Shown here: one piece after another, positions 11,367 to 23,656 of the stretch | How positions within the stretch are numbered: the stretch's first letter is position 1 | Layout: the number at the start of each line of letters is the position of its first letter | Source of the DNA: Carya illinoinensis | Lineage: Eukaryota > Streptophyta > Magnoliopsida > Fagales > Juglandaceae | Length of the DNA: 64,000 bases | NCBI RefSeq assembly: GCF_018687715.1 | Contig: NC_056766.1 | Location: 24,165,501 to 24,229,500, forward strand | Direction: 5' to 3' | The notes under the pieces: model-generated | Databases searched by the model: none | What the model was told of the DNA's origin: nothing | What the model saw: only the letters and a program-made list of their open reading frames with translations | Translations under genes and position numbers: made by a program

Positions 11367-13565
11367 TGTGAACGCCCCCAAATCTCCACGTACGGACACG
11401 GAAAAATTGAGACGTCCGGATGATGACATCACGGGTCACCACCCTATCGACGAGTGCAAGTGTGTGTATAAACAACAAATGTGCACGAAGAAACACGTAG
11501 CGGATAGCAAAGTCATAAACTAAGTACTAGAATTTTCATTATTTAATACAAAACTGTTCAAAACATATATAATAAAATATTACAAAACACAAATATAGTT
11601 TCAAAGCCAAATACAAAGCATAACCCAACTCAGAACTCTGGCGGAGCCGCATCCTCGGGCTTAGCCTCCTCCTCCTCCTTGAACTCTGCACCAAAATCTA
11701 CGGAATCAAAAATGGTGCCGTAGGTAAGTAAGATCCAAACACCACTAGATAAAAACATAATAAACTCCACAATATGCAGGAAAGAATGCAAATGCTCACA
11801 TCCCATAAAATTACATTTTTCCGCACATGCCAAAATCCCATTTGGCCCCAAAAACGTATTCCTCACCAACTCAGGCTAAAAGTCTCATTTGACCCAAAAT
11901 TTATCCTTTAAACATAAGCTCGCTATTATCCCCGATAATGGCCCAAAAACCAGACCGTCAGAGCACTGTAAGTGGGAATCACAAGCGGGAATAACAAGTG
12001 GGACTCTACCACCATTCCTGCTCACCACCGTCCCTACACGAGCACCATAGGCAGGAATCACAGGCGGGACTCTAGCACCATCCCTGCTCACCACAGTCCC
12101 TACGCGAGCACCGTAGGCGGGAATCACAGGCGGGATTCTACCACCGTCCCTGCTTACCACCATCCCTACACGTGCCTCTGACTCAAAACAATCTATACAA
12201 CCGTTCACATATACCATAAATCATTTCTCGCTTACAAGCCCAGCTTTCATTTTTCAAACACATGTACATGCATGCAACTACACGAAAAACTCGGTTTTCC
12301 CTTTTTAAACATGAACATGCGTGCACTATACAAAGCAAACATCAAGGCACAAATATCTCAAACAAACATCAACATCAACCCAACCAATCTGTCCTCAATC
12401 CATCCGACCCCCGAACTCCTCGGACTCAGTCCGGAATCAACCAACCAATCCAATAATTATTGTAAGAGCAAAATATATTTAAATCTAAAAGTAGAGTTTG
12501 GCAAATACTTACAGCGCTATACGGTATTTTTTGAAAACTCGCGGGGTTGCAAACGGCAGAGGAAAAGCAACGTAACAGTGTAATTTATACTGGGACCGTG
12601 GGTAATATATTACCCACTTTTGAACGGGGACAAATCAAGGCATGAAATTGATAGGGAATGGTCTTGAGAGGTTTATGAAGTTAAAGGAAATGAGTTTTGG
12701 CCGTGGGTGGTGGTGGAAACGGCGGAGGAAGCGGAAAAAGCTCAAATCGGAGTTGAGCTCGTGGGAGCTACTCCAACAACGGATCGAGGCCAAAAATGGG
12801 TGGGTTAGGTCGGCAAGAGGTAGGGGAAGAAGCTGTGAAGAGATGGTGACTGGAGGTGGTGCGACGGCGCCGGAATCGGTGAAAATCCGTTTGGCTTGGA
12901 GGAGCTCGTGGTAGCTAACGATGGCTCGGATGGAGGTGAAACTTGGTGGGGATGTTCACCGGTGAGAGGGAAAGAAAACTGGGTGGGTGGTGTAGGCTAC
13001 GCCGCAGGCAAGCAGCAGTTCTGGGCTGCGAAAGCAACCAGCAACAGGGGGGAAAAACAGGGCTGGTGTCGTGACTTCCAACCGTGCATGGCAGTTAACG
13101 GCTAGTCGGATGGCCCTGAAAATTGGTGGGGATAATCTCTGGTGGGAGGGGAAGAGAATGGTGGGGGTGGTGTACTACACGGCGGCTGGACGGGGGCGCA
13201 CCGGGCGGTCAAAGGGGCAGCGAAGGTAAGGAGAAAGAGAAGAGGCAGCTCGCGGGGAGAGAGAAAATGGGGAGGAAAAGAAGAAGAAAAAGAAAGAAAG
13301 GAAAGAAAAGAAGAAAAAGAAAAGGAAAAAGAGAAAAAGAAAAAGAGAAAAGAAAAGAAATGAGGTCCAGTTCTTACTCCGGAAACCAAAAACTGATCCG
13401 CCGAAAATAATATTAAAAACCATAAAACAACTAAATAAATTAAACACTGCATCAAATAAATTAAAACCAATTTAAAATACAATAATTTAAAATAAATAAA
13501 CCAATATATTAATTAAATTAAAAACAACCCTTTAGTAAAAATACACGTAAAAGTGGGTCATCACA
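11367..13565 (-). mobile_element. Solo LTR of the family A chromovirus (copy A2)
   Basis: A complete LTR of about 2.2 kb reads TGTGAACGCC...GGGTCATCACA on the plus strand; its transcription direction is minus. A perfect TSD GAAAA flanks it (11362-11366, 13566-13570). The empty site GGAGGAAAACATAAAATT survives at 25409-25426 in the other copia LTR. No internal region remains, so LTR-LTR recombination removed it. A GA-rich run lies at 13220-13360 and an AT-rich end follows. Open frames in it are low-complexity by-products. Confidence 0.95.
11988..12185. repeat. 66-bp tandem repeat, three copies, in LTR A2
   Basis: Units start at 11988, 12054 and 12120 with GGAATMACARGYGGGA, followed by TCTACCACC and CCCTGCTCACCAC. 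The period is exactly 66 bp. The other family A LTRs lack it at the equivalent place, so the expansion is private to this copy. Confidence 0.85.
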
Positions 13566-13570
13566 GAAAA

Positions 13571-13880
13571 CATAAAATTTTCTTCAATTGGTTGTTTCAT
13601 TCATTGCACAATTACCAAATAAATTGAGGTTGGCGTCCGAGTATAGTTTAGAATTAAGAGTGACGTTATTTTCTCTGTTGAACATAAGTATTGTCTTATT
13701 CATTTTGAAGAAAAGAGAAGAGAAAATTGAGTATATTTTTTGAAAGATTTTCCAGATAATTGAGAGGTATTTTCTGAGTGGAGCTTTGAGCTCAATCACT
13801 TGTGCAAAGTTGGTTCGGGTTATACGACGATCAGTTGGGTTGTTGTATCCTGGAGGAGTCAAGTCAAGAAGAATTTTGCT
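13571..13880 (+). repeat. Copia left LTR, piece 3 (3' end deleted)
   Basis: This matches 25417-25726 of the right LTR up to AGAAGAATTTTGCT. It then jumps directly into pol coding sequence. About 148 bp of LTR, the primer-binding site, gag and protease have been deleted. Confidence 0.85.
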
Positions 13881-14854
13881 CAAAGATGTACTCTATACAC
13901 CGTCCATGAGGAAGAATTTGATGTCGAGTTTTTTACTCAACAAAGCGGGCTTCAAACAAATTATGGAATCTGATCAATATGTAATTACAAAAAAATGGAG
14001 TTTTTGTGGGCAACGGCTATGCTTGTGATGGAATGTTTAAATTGAGTATTGAGAATAAAGCATAGAATGACTCTCTTTTTATGCATTGTTCTCTAATTTT
14101 TGGGGCTGCATGCTTGTGTCATATTAATAATAGATATGTTGTAATCGCAAGTAAATTATGATTATTTTTTCAAAGCTGACAAAGGTTATTTGGATAATAT
14201 TAAAGAATGCAATCATGATTGTGAAGATTTGACAAAGCAGGTTATTTGATGCTCGCATTGCCTCTTCTATTTTCAATGGGACAACCTTGTCTTCCTTACA
14301 TATGGAATAAAGAAATTTTCCATATTGATTTTTTTTTTTAGTGAGATGTTTTTTTATTTGAAAAGAAAATTTGTTTTTGAATCCAAAAATTAGTGGGGGC
14401 CTGTCAAGATTTTAGATTTTTTTTTCAAAGGATTTTGGCTTGTACGTTGTTCTTCAGTTTATTGTAAGCTTTTTTGAATAAAGCTGATTGTTATTAATAT
14501 TTTGGTGTTATACGTTTTGGTGCATTTAGATGCAACTTATCCAAACGGTTTAATATTGTGTGGGTACATCTCTTATCTTTATTGGATTTGTTTAAAACGT
14601 ATATGGTGTTAATGTTCAGACTGTTTTGACTATATTGTTAATGTTGAAGCCGTTTTAGAATTTAAGAGATTCATTGCATGTTTTGGCTGCCGTATTTTTT
14701 TCCATGTCAACTATGGAGTTTAACTATTTTGGCTTCAATAAAGAAACAAATTAGTTGAGAGATTTATTCTTTTATGGGAAAAATCAGATTCATCTATATC
14801 AATTTGTTACAATAGTACTACTACATTGGTAGAGTACAAAACCGTTATTATAAC
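13881..14854 (+). pseudogene. Degenerate Ty1/copia internal region (GAG-pre-integrase and following sequence)
   Basis: The first 150 bp encode DVLYTPSMRKNLMSSFLLNK and FKQIMESDQYVITK, then, after small indels, DGMFKLSIENKA. About 80 bp later comes ACLCHINNRYVVIASKL. This is the GAG-pre-integrase and start of the integrase zinc finger of copia Pol. Beyond about 14155 the sequence is AT-rich and stop-filled. The stretch 14138-14854 is repeated almost identically at 23657-24373. The junction at 14854/14855 leads into the Tat element. Confidence 0.8.
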
Positions 14855-16262
14855 TGGAGGGACCGTTCCAACCGGAGGGCCCTGGAGCATATAAAAAAGG
14901 CCCATAATACATTAAAAATCAAGAAGATCAGAGTTTGGATCCAGCATGAGCCCAAAAGTCACGAAGGGATGGTTAAGAGGAATTCAAAAAGAAGCATACA
15001 TGGCGCCACCTTTAATGGAAGGATAAAAACAACAAGAAGTGATAGGATTATTCAAAATCCTAAGCTTTGATTTGATCCGATAAATCCTGGATGAGATATG
15101 TATAGCAAACGAGCCTATATATACAAGTAATCTCTAAGGTTTAAAAAAATAATCTCTCTGAACTAGCTTTAGCATTGGTAGGGGTGAATTCGGTCCGGTT
15201 CGGTCCGGTCCGAGGAGGTTTTACGGACCGGACCGGACCTATTCGGTCCAGGGTTTTCCCACCCTGGACCGGACCGAACTTCATACGGTCCGGTCCCATT
15301 CGGTCTGGTCCGGTCCGGTCGGTCCGTTCGGTCCACCCTATGAGTTTTTTTTTTTTCAATGACATTTTATTTAATACTTATGTAATTATATTGTGACATA
15401 TTTAATATATATACATATACTATACTATTATATATATTAGTAATACACTACTACTATTAGTAATAGTGATAATTATATATGTAACTATATGTAATATTAA
15501 TAACTAATACTATTAGTCTATTAGTACTAATACTATAACTAATAAATATATGTAATGATAGTGATAATATATGTAATATTATATTAAATAATAGTAATAC
15601 TCTTATTACTAATATTCTATGTAGTTATAGTGATTTAATGCTAACATATTACATATTAAGTTAACTATACTAATATTATTATAAATTTACAAATATATGA
15701 TATATTATAATTTATACTATAACTTTTATAATATGTTAATACATTAATATATATACTAGTACTATATTTTTTTTTGATCGGTTATACTAGTACTATATAT
15801 TATAGTTAATAGTTATATATTAAAGAATATAGTAATACATTGATACTAAATATATATATAATATAGTTATAGACTTACAATGATTTAGTTATTATGAATT
15901 TATAATTAGTATAACTATATAATTGTATTAGTATTAGACTATTAGTAATTCAACTATTATATAAATAATAATTTTTTTTAATCTATTCGGTCCGGTCTGG
16001 TCCGGTCCGGGGTGAAAAACCCCCGGACCGAGACCGGACCGAATACCTTCGGTCCCTTAAAAATTGGACCAGGACCGAACCGGACTCATTCGGTCCGGTC
16101 CGGTCCGGTCCAAAAATGACCAGTCCGATATGTTTTTCTGGTCCGGACCGTTCGACTTTCAGCCCTAAGCATCAGAGTGTTTTCAGGAGGAGCCCCCCTC
16201 GAGTTTCATCAAAGAAGAACGGCTGAGCTGTGGGAGATTGGAAGTGAGACACGTCCCGAACA
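14855..16262 (+). repeat. 5' LTR of the Tat element (split by a hAT-like insertion)
   Basis: It starts TGGAGGGACCGTTCC and ends CCCGAACA, just before TTTGACGCCGTCTGTGG. That sequence is a decayed form of the TGGCGCCGTCTGTGG leader next to LTRs of this lineage. Without the 989-bp insertion and one TSD it is about 0.41 kb. A TATA-like TATATATACAAG lies near 15115. Confidence 0.72.
15179..16167. mobile_element. Non-autonomous hAT-like DNA transposon, 989 bp
   Basis: The termini are TAGGGGTGAATTCGG and the inverted CTTTCAGCCCTA. Both ends carry dense GGTCCGGTCC repeats in subterminal regions of 130-190 bp, and the middle is extremely AT-rich without an ORF. The 8-bp TSD is AGCATTGG (15171-15178) and AGCATCAG (16168-16175). 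The two differences fit CpG decay of an original AGCATCGG on opposite strands. Confidence 0.85.
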
Positions 16263-16295
16263 TTTGACGCCGTCTGTGGCATCTTGTGATTCAGC

Positions 16296-17500
16296 ATGGT
16301 TCTCACATGCCAATTGTAACATGCTCAGTAGCAAGCCGAGCGGTTAACGCCGGATTGTCATCTGTGGAAGCGCGACTAGCAGTAGTAGAGGAGAAGTTGA
16401 AATAAGCTTTGGAGACTATGGGAGTCTTGCAAAAAGAGAACGACGACTTGAAACAAAAGAACGCCAATTCTCATAATGACGATATGCCCGCCCACAGTGA
16501 GCAAGGTGAGCAAGAAGCACATTGTAGAGTTGAAAAAGGATGCTGAACGCGAAGAGAAAGAAAGGATGCATGATGAGTTGCAAGAGTTAGCAGGAAAATA
16601 TGAAGAGATGCTGAAGAAGATGGGCGGTTCTTCCTCGATGGAAAGTCTGCTCCACCAAACAGACCTGTCGTACAGTGCCCGTATTATGGCTGTACCGCTT
16701 CCGCCAAAATTTAAAGTTCCCCAGATCGATATGTACGATGGGTCCAAGGACTCGGTAGATCATCTGGAAAACTTTAAAGCTTACATCATGCTTCACGGTT
16801 TCCAATGGGAGATTACATGCCGAGCTTTCCCTCTGACCCTGAAAGGAACCACTCGAGGATGATTTGGGACCCTTAGACCAAGGCCGATAGATAGTTTTAA
16901 GGAATTGGCAAAGCAATTCTTGACTTAGTTCATGCCTAGTTGAAGACGTCGGCGCCCAGCCGCCAACGTGTTAATGATTAAGCAAAGGGAAGATGAGAAT
17001 TTAAAAGCCTACCTGGCCCGTTTCAACAAGGAGCGTTTAGCGACGAATGACCAAGATGAGAAGATCACTCTAGCCGCCCTCTTAGGAGGGGTATGGCCAC
17101 GCAGTCCTTTCATGGCGGAGTTGGCCTAGAGTATTCCTTCCACCCTCAGGGAGTTTATGGATAGGGCATACGATTTTGTCAGTGCAGAAGATACTCTGTA
17201 GGCTTTGGTGTGCCCTTGTAAAGAAGATATTCAGGTTGACCAGAGAAATAGGAGGGCTGACAAGAAGGGTAATCCTAGTAGGCGAGAAAGAGCAAAAGAA
17301 GGGTGATCAGATCACAACCTCAGATTGGTGCACAATAATCTAGGCATATAGGAAGGAGAGAGAGAAAAGGAAAGCTGGCGCCCTGTCAAAACAGACGGTT
17401 GGTACTGCAAGTACCATCAGATGAGCTGCATTGGACTAAGGACTGCACGACCATGAGAAAGAAAGTCACTGAGTTAGCAGGAACTGGCGAGTTGGAGTGA
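16296..17500 (+). pseudogene. Tat element gag polyprotein (decayed)
   Basis: The capsid-like region contains FKVPQIDMYDGSKDSVDHLE, LENFKAYIMLHGF and CRAFPLTLKGTTRG. After stops it continues with DENLKAYLARFNKER, EKITLAALLGGVWPRSPFMA and AYDFVSAEDTL. A zinc-knuckle-like CKYHQM region follows near 17405. The N-terminal part is a predicted coiled coil (KKHIVELKKDAEREEKERMH). Several TAG/TGA stops interrupt the frame. The same domain order is seen in the second Tat copy at 62141. Confidence 0.85.
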
Positions 17501-18069
17501 ATGGTCATAGAGCGGTCAAAGCCTAAAAGGCGTAAGGAGGCTAGGCAAAAAGCAAGGCGGAGTTTCAGTCCGAAAAGAAGGTGCCATGCCAATAACCGCC
17601 AGGACAGGAGGGCGAGGTTGCCCCTAAGAGGCGATCGGAACAGGGCGCCCATAGGGAAAATAAAGACCATAGCAGGAGGTTTTGCTGGGGGTGGTATTTC
17701 CACGTCCAGCCAAAAGGCGTATGCACGAAAGGTAAGATATGAAGAGGTGTTTGTGGCGGATAGAGTACACAAACAACCAAAGCTTAGTAATGAGCGAATG
17801 GTGATATCCTTCGACGAGGTGGACAGGGAAGGAATCATATATCCACATGACGATGCTCTAGTGATAACCCTCGTGATAGCCAATTACACAACTAGGTGGG
17901 TACTAGTAGACAATGGGAGCTCGACTGATATACTATTCTGGGAGGCTTTGTCAAAATGGGGATTGATGTTGGAAAACTGAGGCTCTCCCCTACGCCGTTA
18001 AAGGGTTTCTCAGGGGATGCCATCTAGCCAGTAGGGGCAATCACGCTCCCAGTAACTGCGGGCACGGGG
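17501..18069 (+). pseudogene. Tat element protease region
   Basis: The frame contains DDALVITLVIANYTTRWVLV followed by VDNGSSTDILFW. The DNGSS form of the aspartic protease active site is usual in this plant lineage. A stop at 17978-17980 splits the domain from the following stretch, where NAILSRPTLNHLRAVTSTYH completes the fold. In an active element it cleaves the Gag-Pol precursor. Confidence 0.82.
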
Positions 18070-19328
18070 GTGCGGACAACAACTATGATGACTGACTTCT
18101 TAGTAGTGAAAGCTCCTTCCTCCTACAATGCCATACTGAGCAGACCGACACTTAACCATTTGAGGGCAGTAACGTCCACCTACCACCTCAAGATGAAGAT
18201 CCCAACAGATGGCGGCGTGGAAGAGGCGAGAGGCGAGCAAGCTCTGGCTCGAGAATGTTATGTGCAGGAATTAAAGAAAGTCAAGAAGGAAGTCTTCACG
18301 GTCACAGGACAGGATGGGGCCTTGCCACCTCGTCCGCCACATGTGGCGGTAACTTGCAAGAGAGATATAGAAGTCAGGGATGACCGGGTTCAGCAACATG
18401 TGGAAGTCAACAAACCTCTGGAACTCATGACATTGTACATTGACCGCCCCGGGACAACTACCCGAATCGGGACTCAAGTCCCACCAACAGATAAAGAAGC
18501 CTTGGTAAAGTTGTTGATAGAACATAGGGATGTATTCGCATGGAGCTATGAAGAAATGTCCGGTATAGACAACGACATCATTGAGCATTGCTTAGGCGTG
18601 GACCCGCCGCACAAGGCAGTGAGACAGAAGAGGAGATCATTCAACGCAGAGAAGTACGCTACCATTAGTGAAGAAGTTGAAGGGTTGCTCGGGGCCAGCT
18701 TCATCAGAGAGGCCCACTACCCAAAGTGGTTATCCAACGTTGTCCTGGTGAAAAAGGCAAATGGGAAGTGGAGAATGTGCGTAGACTTCATAGATTTAAA
18801 CAAGGCTTGCCTGAAAGATAGCTTCCCTTTACCACGCATCGATGTCATTGTAGATGCTACAGTGGGGCATCATATGTTGAGCTTTATGGACGCATATTCG
18901 GGTTACAATCAGATACAGATGAATGCGGCGGATGAAGAAAATACATCTTTCATCACAAACCGAGGGCTATATTGCTACCAGGTCATGCCCTTTGGACTGA
19001 AGAATGCAGGGGCGACCTACCAAAGGCTGGTAAACCAGATGTTCAGGGAATAGATTGGGAAATCTATGGAGTTTTACATGGATGACCTACTACTAAAAAG
19101 CAAAGAGCCCGCTTAGCACCTTGTGGATTTACGAAAGGCGTTTGGAGTCTTACGCCGTTACAGAATGAGGCTGAACCCGTCAAAATGTGCTTTCAGGGTC
19201 TAGTCGGGAAATTTCTGGGTTTCATTGTGTCCGAAAGAGGAATTGAAGCCTCTCTAGATAAGATAAAGGCCATAATCAATATGAAGCCGCCATAGAATCT
19301 GAACAAGACTCAATGACTGGCGGGGAGA
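18070..19328 (+). pseudogene. Tat element reverse transcriptase
   Basis: The palm domain shows WLSNVVLVKKANGKWRMCVD, LLGASFIREAHYP, PLPRIDVIVDATVGHHMLSF, MDAYSGYNQIQM and VMPFGLKNAGATYQRLVN. A TAG at 19051-19053 comes just before the catalytic YMDDLLLKSK, which is in the same frame. Further stops follow. The DD pair is intact but the chain is broken. Confidence 0.9.
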
Positions 19329-20395
19329 GTGGCCACCCTGGGAAGGTTCATAGCCAGGTCAACAAACAAGTGCTTCCCTTTTTTTCAAGTGTTGCGGAAG
19401 GTACATTCTTGGAATGAGCAGTGCAACAAAGCATTCGAAAGATTAAAACAGTATCTGGCCAGTCCGCCCCTTTTAAAGCGACCAGAGAAGGGAGATGTAC
19501 TCTATGTGTATCTAGCAGTCTCCCCACATGCTGTATCCGCCGTCCTCATGAATGAAGAAGAAGCCGTGCAACATCCAGTGTATTATGTGAGTCGAGCACT
19601 CAGAGGGGTAGAGGCAAGAAACCCTCGAATTGAGTTGTTGGCATTTGCCTTGGTAGTGGCACCTAGGAAACTCCGTCCTTATTTCCAGGCCCACACAATG
19701 AAGGTATTGACAGAGGCTCCATTGGCAAAAATACTGAGGAAGCCAGATTATACAAGGAGGTTGATAGGTTGGTCGATTGAGCTGAGTGAGTTCGATATAG
19801 AGTACAAGTCAAGGAAAGCCATTAAAGGGCAAGCAATGGCAGATTTTGTAATAGAATTCTCAGACTTTTCCTAGGAGGAGGTGATAGCACCGTCAGGAAA
19901 GCCTTGGGTATTGTTTATAGATGGGTCGTCCTGCCGAATAGGCAGAGGCCTGGGGATACATTTGCTAAACCTCGATGGCCAGGAGCAGTATTACAAGGTC
20001 ACATTGGCGTTCAAAGTGATGAACAACGAAGTTGAGTATGAAGCGTTGATAGTGGGTTTGTCTGTGGCCACCCAGATCGGGGCAACCGAGGTAGACGCCA
20101 GGTCGGATTCACAAGTAGTAGTAAATCAAGTTTTGGGCGTGTACGCTGCAAAGGGCGAAAAGTTGAAGAAATATATGGCACGAGTTTGGGAAATACGCGA
20201 TCTCTTCTCATACTTTGCTATCACTTAGATACCAAGGGCGGACAATGAGATCGTAGAAAGATTGGCACTAGCGGCATCAGGAGGGGAGGAAGTACCCCTA
20301 TCATGGCCAGTTGAGAGAAGGGTCGTTGAGGTCCCAGCTGTGGGCATCAAAGTAGGAGTTCTGGGGTCAAGTACCCCAGATGGGCGAACAGTATA
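19329..20395 (+). pseudogene. Tat element dual RNase H (pol-type and second, archaeal-like, domain)
   Basis: The first RNase H shows LYVYLAVSPHAVSAVLMNEE, YYVSRALRGVEARN and IELSEFDIEYKSRKAI. After a TAG at 19872-19874 the second begins with WVLFIDGSSCRIGRGLGIHL and contains NNEVEYEALIVGLSVA, DARSDSQVVVNQVLG and, past a further stop, IPRADNEIVERLALAAS. The D/E/D pattern of the second domain is visible. Two consecutive RNase H domains identify the Tat branch. Confidence 0.88.
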
Positions 20396-21444
20396 GTGGA
20401 GTACTTGGATGGAGGAAAATTGCCAGAAGCAAGAAAGATAAAGAAAAGGGTGGCTAGGTTCCTACTCATCAATGGGATCCTTTATAAAAGAGGTTTCTCT
20501 GTTCCTTTATCACGATGCATCTCCTCACAAGAGGCACATTATGTCTTGGTTGAGATACACGAAGGGATATGTGGAAACCACAGTGGGGGAAGAACCTTAG
20601 CTAGGAAAACGGTCTGGGTAGGATATTACAGGCCTAATGCTCTAAGGGATGCGCAGGAGTTTGCCAAGAGGTGTGCGAAATGCCAGACTTAGGCACCTAT
20701 ACCACATGCCCCTCCAGAGGAATTAGCATCAATAACAGCACCATGGCCATTCGCCCAGTGAGGGGTAGATCTGGTGGGACCCTTCCTGCCAGGAAAAGGT
20801 GGTATTAAATTCATGATAGTCGCCGTCAACTATTTTACAAAATGGGCAGAAGCGGAGCTGCTGGCAACAATCACAAGCAAGGCTATGACAAAATTCTTAT
20901 GGAAGAATGTCATCTGTAGGTTTGGGATTCCCCACAGTATTGTAACCGATAATGGGTGCCAATTTGACTTAGATCACTGCAGAGAATGATGCACAGAGTT
21001 AAGGATCAAGGCAAAGTACTCCTCCCCAGACCAGCCCAAGCAAATGGTCAAGCTGAGGCGACAAACAAAGCATTACTCTCAATCCTCAAGAAAAAGGTCG
21101 CGAAGAAGAAAGGAGATTGGGCGGACGAGTTGCTAGGAGTACTCTGGGGACACAGAACCACAACGAAAACTCTGACAGGGGAATCCCTGTTTACGCTGGC
21201 ATACGGATGTGAGGCGGTCACAGTAGTGGAAATAGGGCTTCCAATCTACAGAACGAGTCATTTCTCGAGTACCCAGAATGAAAAAAGGATAGAAGAATAC
21301 CTCGACTTACTAGAAGAAGAAAGGGAGATAGCCGAGGCTAGGATGCTGCAAGAAAAGAGGAAAGCCGCGCAATACTTCAACAAAAGAGTAAGGCCCAGGA
21401 CCTTTGAAGTGGGTGACCTGGTTTTGAAGAAAAGTGGGGTATCT
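20396..21444 (+). pseudogene. Tat element integrase (decayed, 3' truncated)
   Basis: The zinc-binding HHCC domain shows VEIHEGICGNHSGGRTLARK and RCAKCQT. The DDE core shows NYFTKWAEAELLATI, GIPHSIVTDNGCQF and, after a local frame disturbance, NGQAEATNKALLSILKKK. The C-terminal part runs through YFNKRVRPRTFEVGDLVLKK and then reads straight into LTR A3, so the last residues of the frame are LTR-encoded. A stop separates HHCC from the core. Confidence 0.88.
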
Positions 21445-23656
21445 TGTGACGCCCCCAAATCCCCACGCACGAACACAGGGATATCGAGACGTCCGGATGA
21501 TGACATCACGGGTCACCACCCTATCGACGAGTGTTAAGTGTGTGTAAATGCAACAAATGTGCACGAAGAAACACGCAGCAGATAACGAAAGTCATAACTA
21601 AGTACCAGAATTTTTCTTAGTTTAATACAAAGCTGTTCAAAATATACATAATAAAATATTACAAGATACATAATAAAATATTACAAGATACAAATATAGT
21701 TCAAATCCAACAACAAGGCATAAACTTCCACTCAATACTCCGGCGAAGCCGCCTCCTCGGGCTCAGCCTCCTCCTCCTCGATTTCTACACCAAAATCTAC
21801 GGTACCAAAAATGGTGCCGTAGGTAAGTAAAGATCCAAACGCCACTAGATAAAAACATATTAAAACTCAAACAATATGCATGAAAGAATGCCAACGCACA
21901 TGTCTCACAAAACGATGTTTTTCCATGCACGCCAAAAGTCCCATTTGGCCCCAAAAACATATTATTTTCTAACTCACGCCAAAAGTCTCATTTGGCCCAA
22001 ATCCAACTCATACCAAACCAATTAATCCGTATGCACCATGACCTCCCCTAGGGGTCATCCGCACACCTTGGCTCCTGTGCCACACCGCAGATAACGACCA
22101 CGCTTGTGACACCTAAACGAGCGATGCCCAATTCCACGCCCCGCGCGTTCGTAGCCAAGTATCTTCTAACCCTCGCTAGCAAAGGACCACAGAGTCGGTA
22201 TGAGAGAGTTACCATCCCGCCTGCTCCCATTGTCGCCCAGCGACAACTCAGGGGACATCACTCAGTATATCACGCTCCCGAGTGAACAGAGGAGCTCTAC
22301 CGAGATAATACCCCATCTCAGCTTGGGGTCATGATACACACGCACCTGAAAATCCATTTAAGCCAACAAAATATGATTTTTCTCAATTAAATAAAATGCA
22401 CATGTATGCTCCATGTAAATGCAACCTCAAGGCACAAATAACCAACCAATCACAAATAACAAAACCAATCAACTCCGGCCTCAATCCATCCGACTCCTAA
22501 ACTCCTCAGACTCAGTCCAGAATCAACCAACCAACCAGATAATTTATTGTAAGAGCAAAATATATTTAAGTCTAAAATTAGAGTTTGGAAAATACTTACA
22601 GCGCTATAAGGTATTTTTCAAAAGCTTACGATGTTGCAAACGGCGGAGGAAAAGCAACGTAACAGTGTATTTTACACTGTGTCCGTGGGTAGTAAATTAC
22701 CCACTTTCGAACGGGGACAAACCAAGACATGAAATTGATAGGGAATGGTCTAGGTATGTTTATGAAGCTAAAAGAAGTGAGCTTTGGCCGTGGGTGGCGG
22801 TGGAAGTGCAAAAAGGGGCTGAACGGAGTTGAGCTCATGGGAGCCGCTCCGACAACGGATCGGGGCCGGAATTGGGTGGGTTAGGACGGCAAGAGGTAGG
22901 GGAAGAAGTTGTGAAGAGGTTGTGGTTGGAGGTAGAGCGACGGCGGCTGAAAAGCACAAAAACCGTGCGGCTTGGAGGAGCTCGTGGCGGCTAACGGTGG
23001 CTCGGATGGAGGTGAAACTTGGTGGGGATGTTCATTGGTCAGAGGGGAAGAAAACTGGGTGGGTGGTGTTAGCCACGTCGCCGGCGAGCGGCGGTTCTGG
23101 GCTGAGGAAGCAACCGGCGACAGAGAGAAAAAGGAGAGCTAGTGCCGTGACTTTCAGCCGTGCGTGGCAGCTAATGGCTGCACGGGTTGCCTGAAAATTG
23201 GGAGAGGTGATCACCGGCCAGAGGGGAAATGATCGGTAGGGGCGGTGCACTGCACGGCAGCGGGACGGCGGTGAACTGGGCGGTGGAAGGAATGGATGGA
23301 AATGGAGGGGGGGCTGGGTCGAGCGCATGGGGGGAAGAAGAGGAAAAAGAAGAAGAAAAAGAAAAGAAAGAAGGAAGAAAAGAAAGAAAAGAGAAAGAAA
23401 AAAGGAAAAAGGGAAAAAGAAAAAGAGAAAAGAAAAGATGGAGAAAAGAAATGAGGTCCAATCCTCATCTCCGGAGTCCAAAAACTAACCCGACGAAAAC
23501 GATTTTAAAAACATAAAACGACTAAAATAAATTAAACACCACGCTAAATAAAATAAAACCAATTAAAATACAATAATTTAAAATAAAAAAACTAATATAT
23601 AATTAAATTAAAAACAACTCATTCAGCGAAAATACACGTAAAAACGGGTCATCACA
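21445..23656 (-). mobile_element. Family A chromovirus LTR with non-matching flanks (copy A3)
   Basis: A full LTR reads TGTGACGCCCCC...GGGTCATCACA on the plus strand; its transcription direction is minus. The left flank is Tat integrase (GTATCT); the right flank is copia internal sequence (TATGCTGTAATCGC). The adjacent five bases, TATCT and TATGC, are not a proper TSD. So this LTR was not made by a simple insertion at this place; ectopic or unequal recombination between two A LTRs is the simplest reading. A GA-rich tract lies at 23330-23450. Confidence 0.9.

Larger units (their letters stand above)
14855..21444 (+). mobile_element. Tat-lineage Ty3/gypsy element, 5' LTR to integrase, 3' end missing
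   Basis: The order is LTR, PBS region, gag, protease, RT, RNase H, a second RNase H, integrase. The second RNase H after the first is diagnostic of the Tat/Ogre/Retand branch. The left junction with copia lies after ATAAC (14850-14854). The right end is cut within the integrase C-terminus at 21444 by a family A LTR, so the 3' LTR is absent. All reading frames carry stops. Confidence 0.88.

Noticed and set aside
11229..11423. A small frame duplicated at 25279-25473, looking like a conserved gene
   Set aside because: Both are the same part of the copia LTR; the identity reflects LTR identity, not protein conservation.
13123..13482. Open frames over the GA-rich tract of LTR A2 (and the same at 23030-23516 and 52000-52613)
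   Set aside because: They arise from purine-rich low complexity in LTR sequence, occur on both strands and have no domain.
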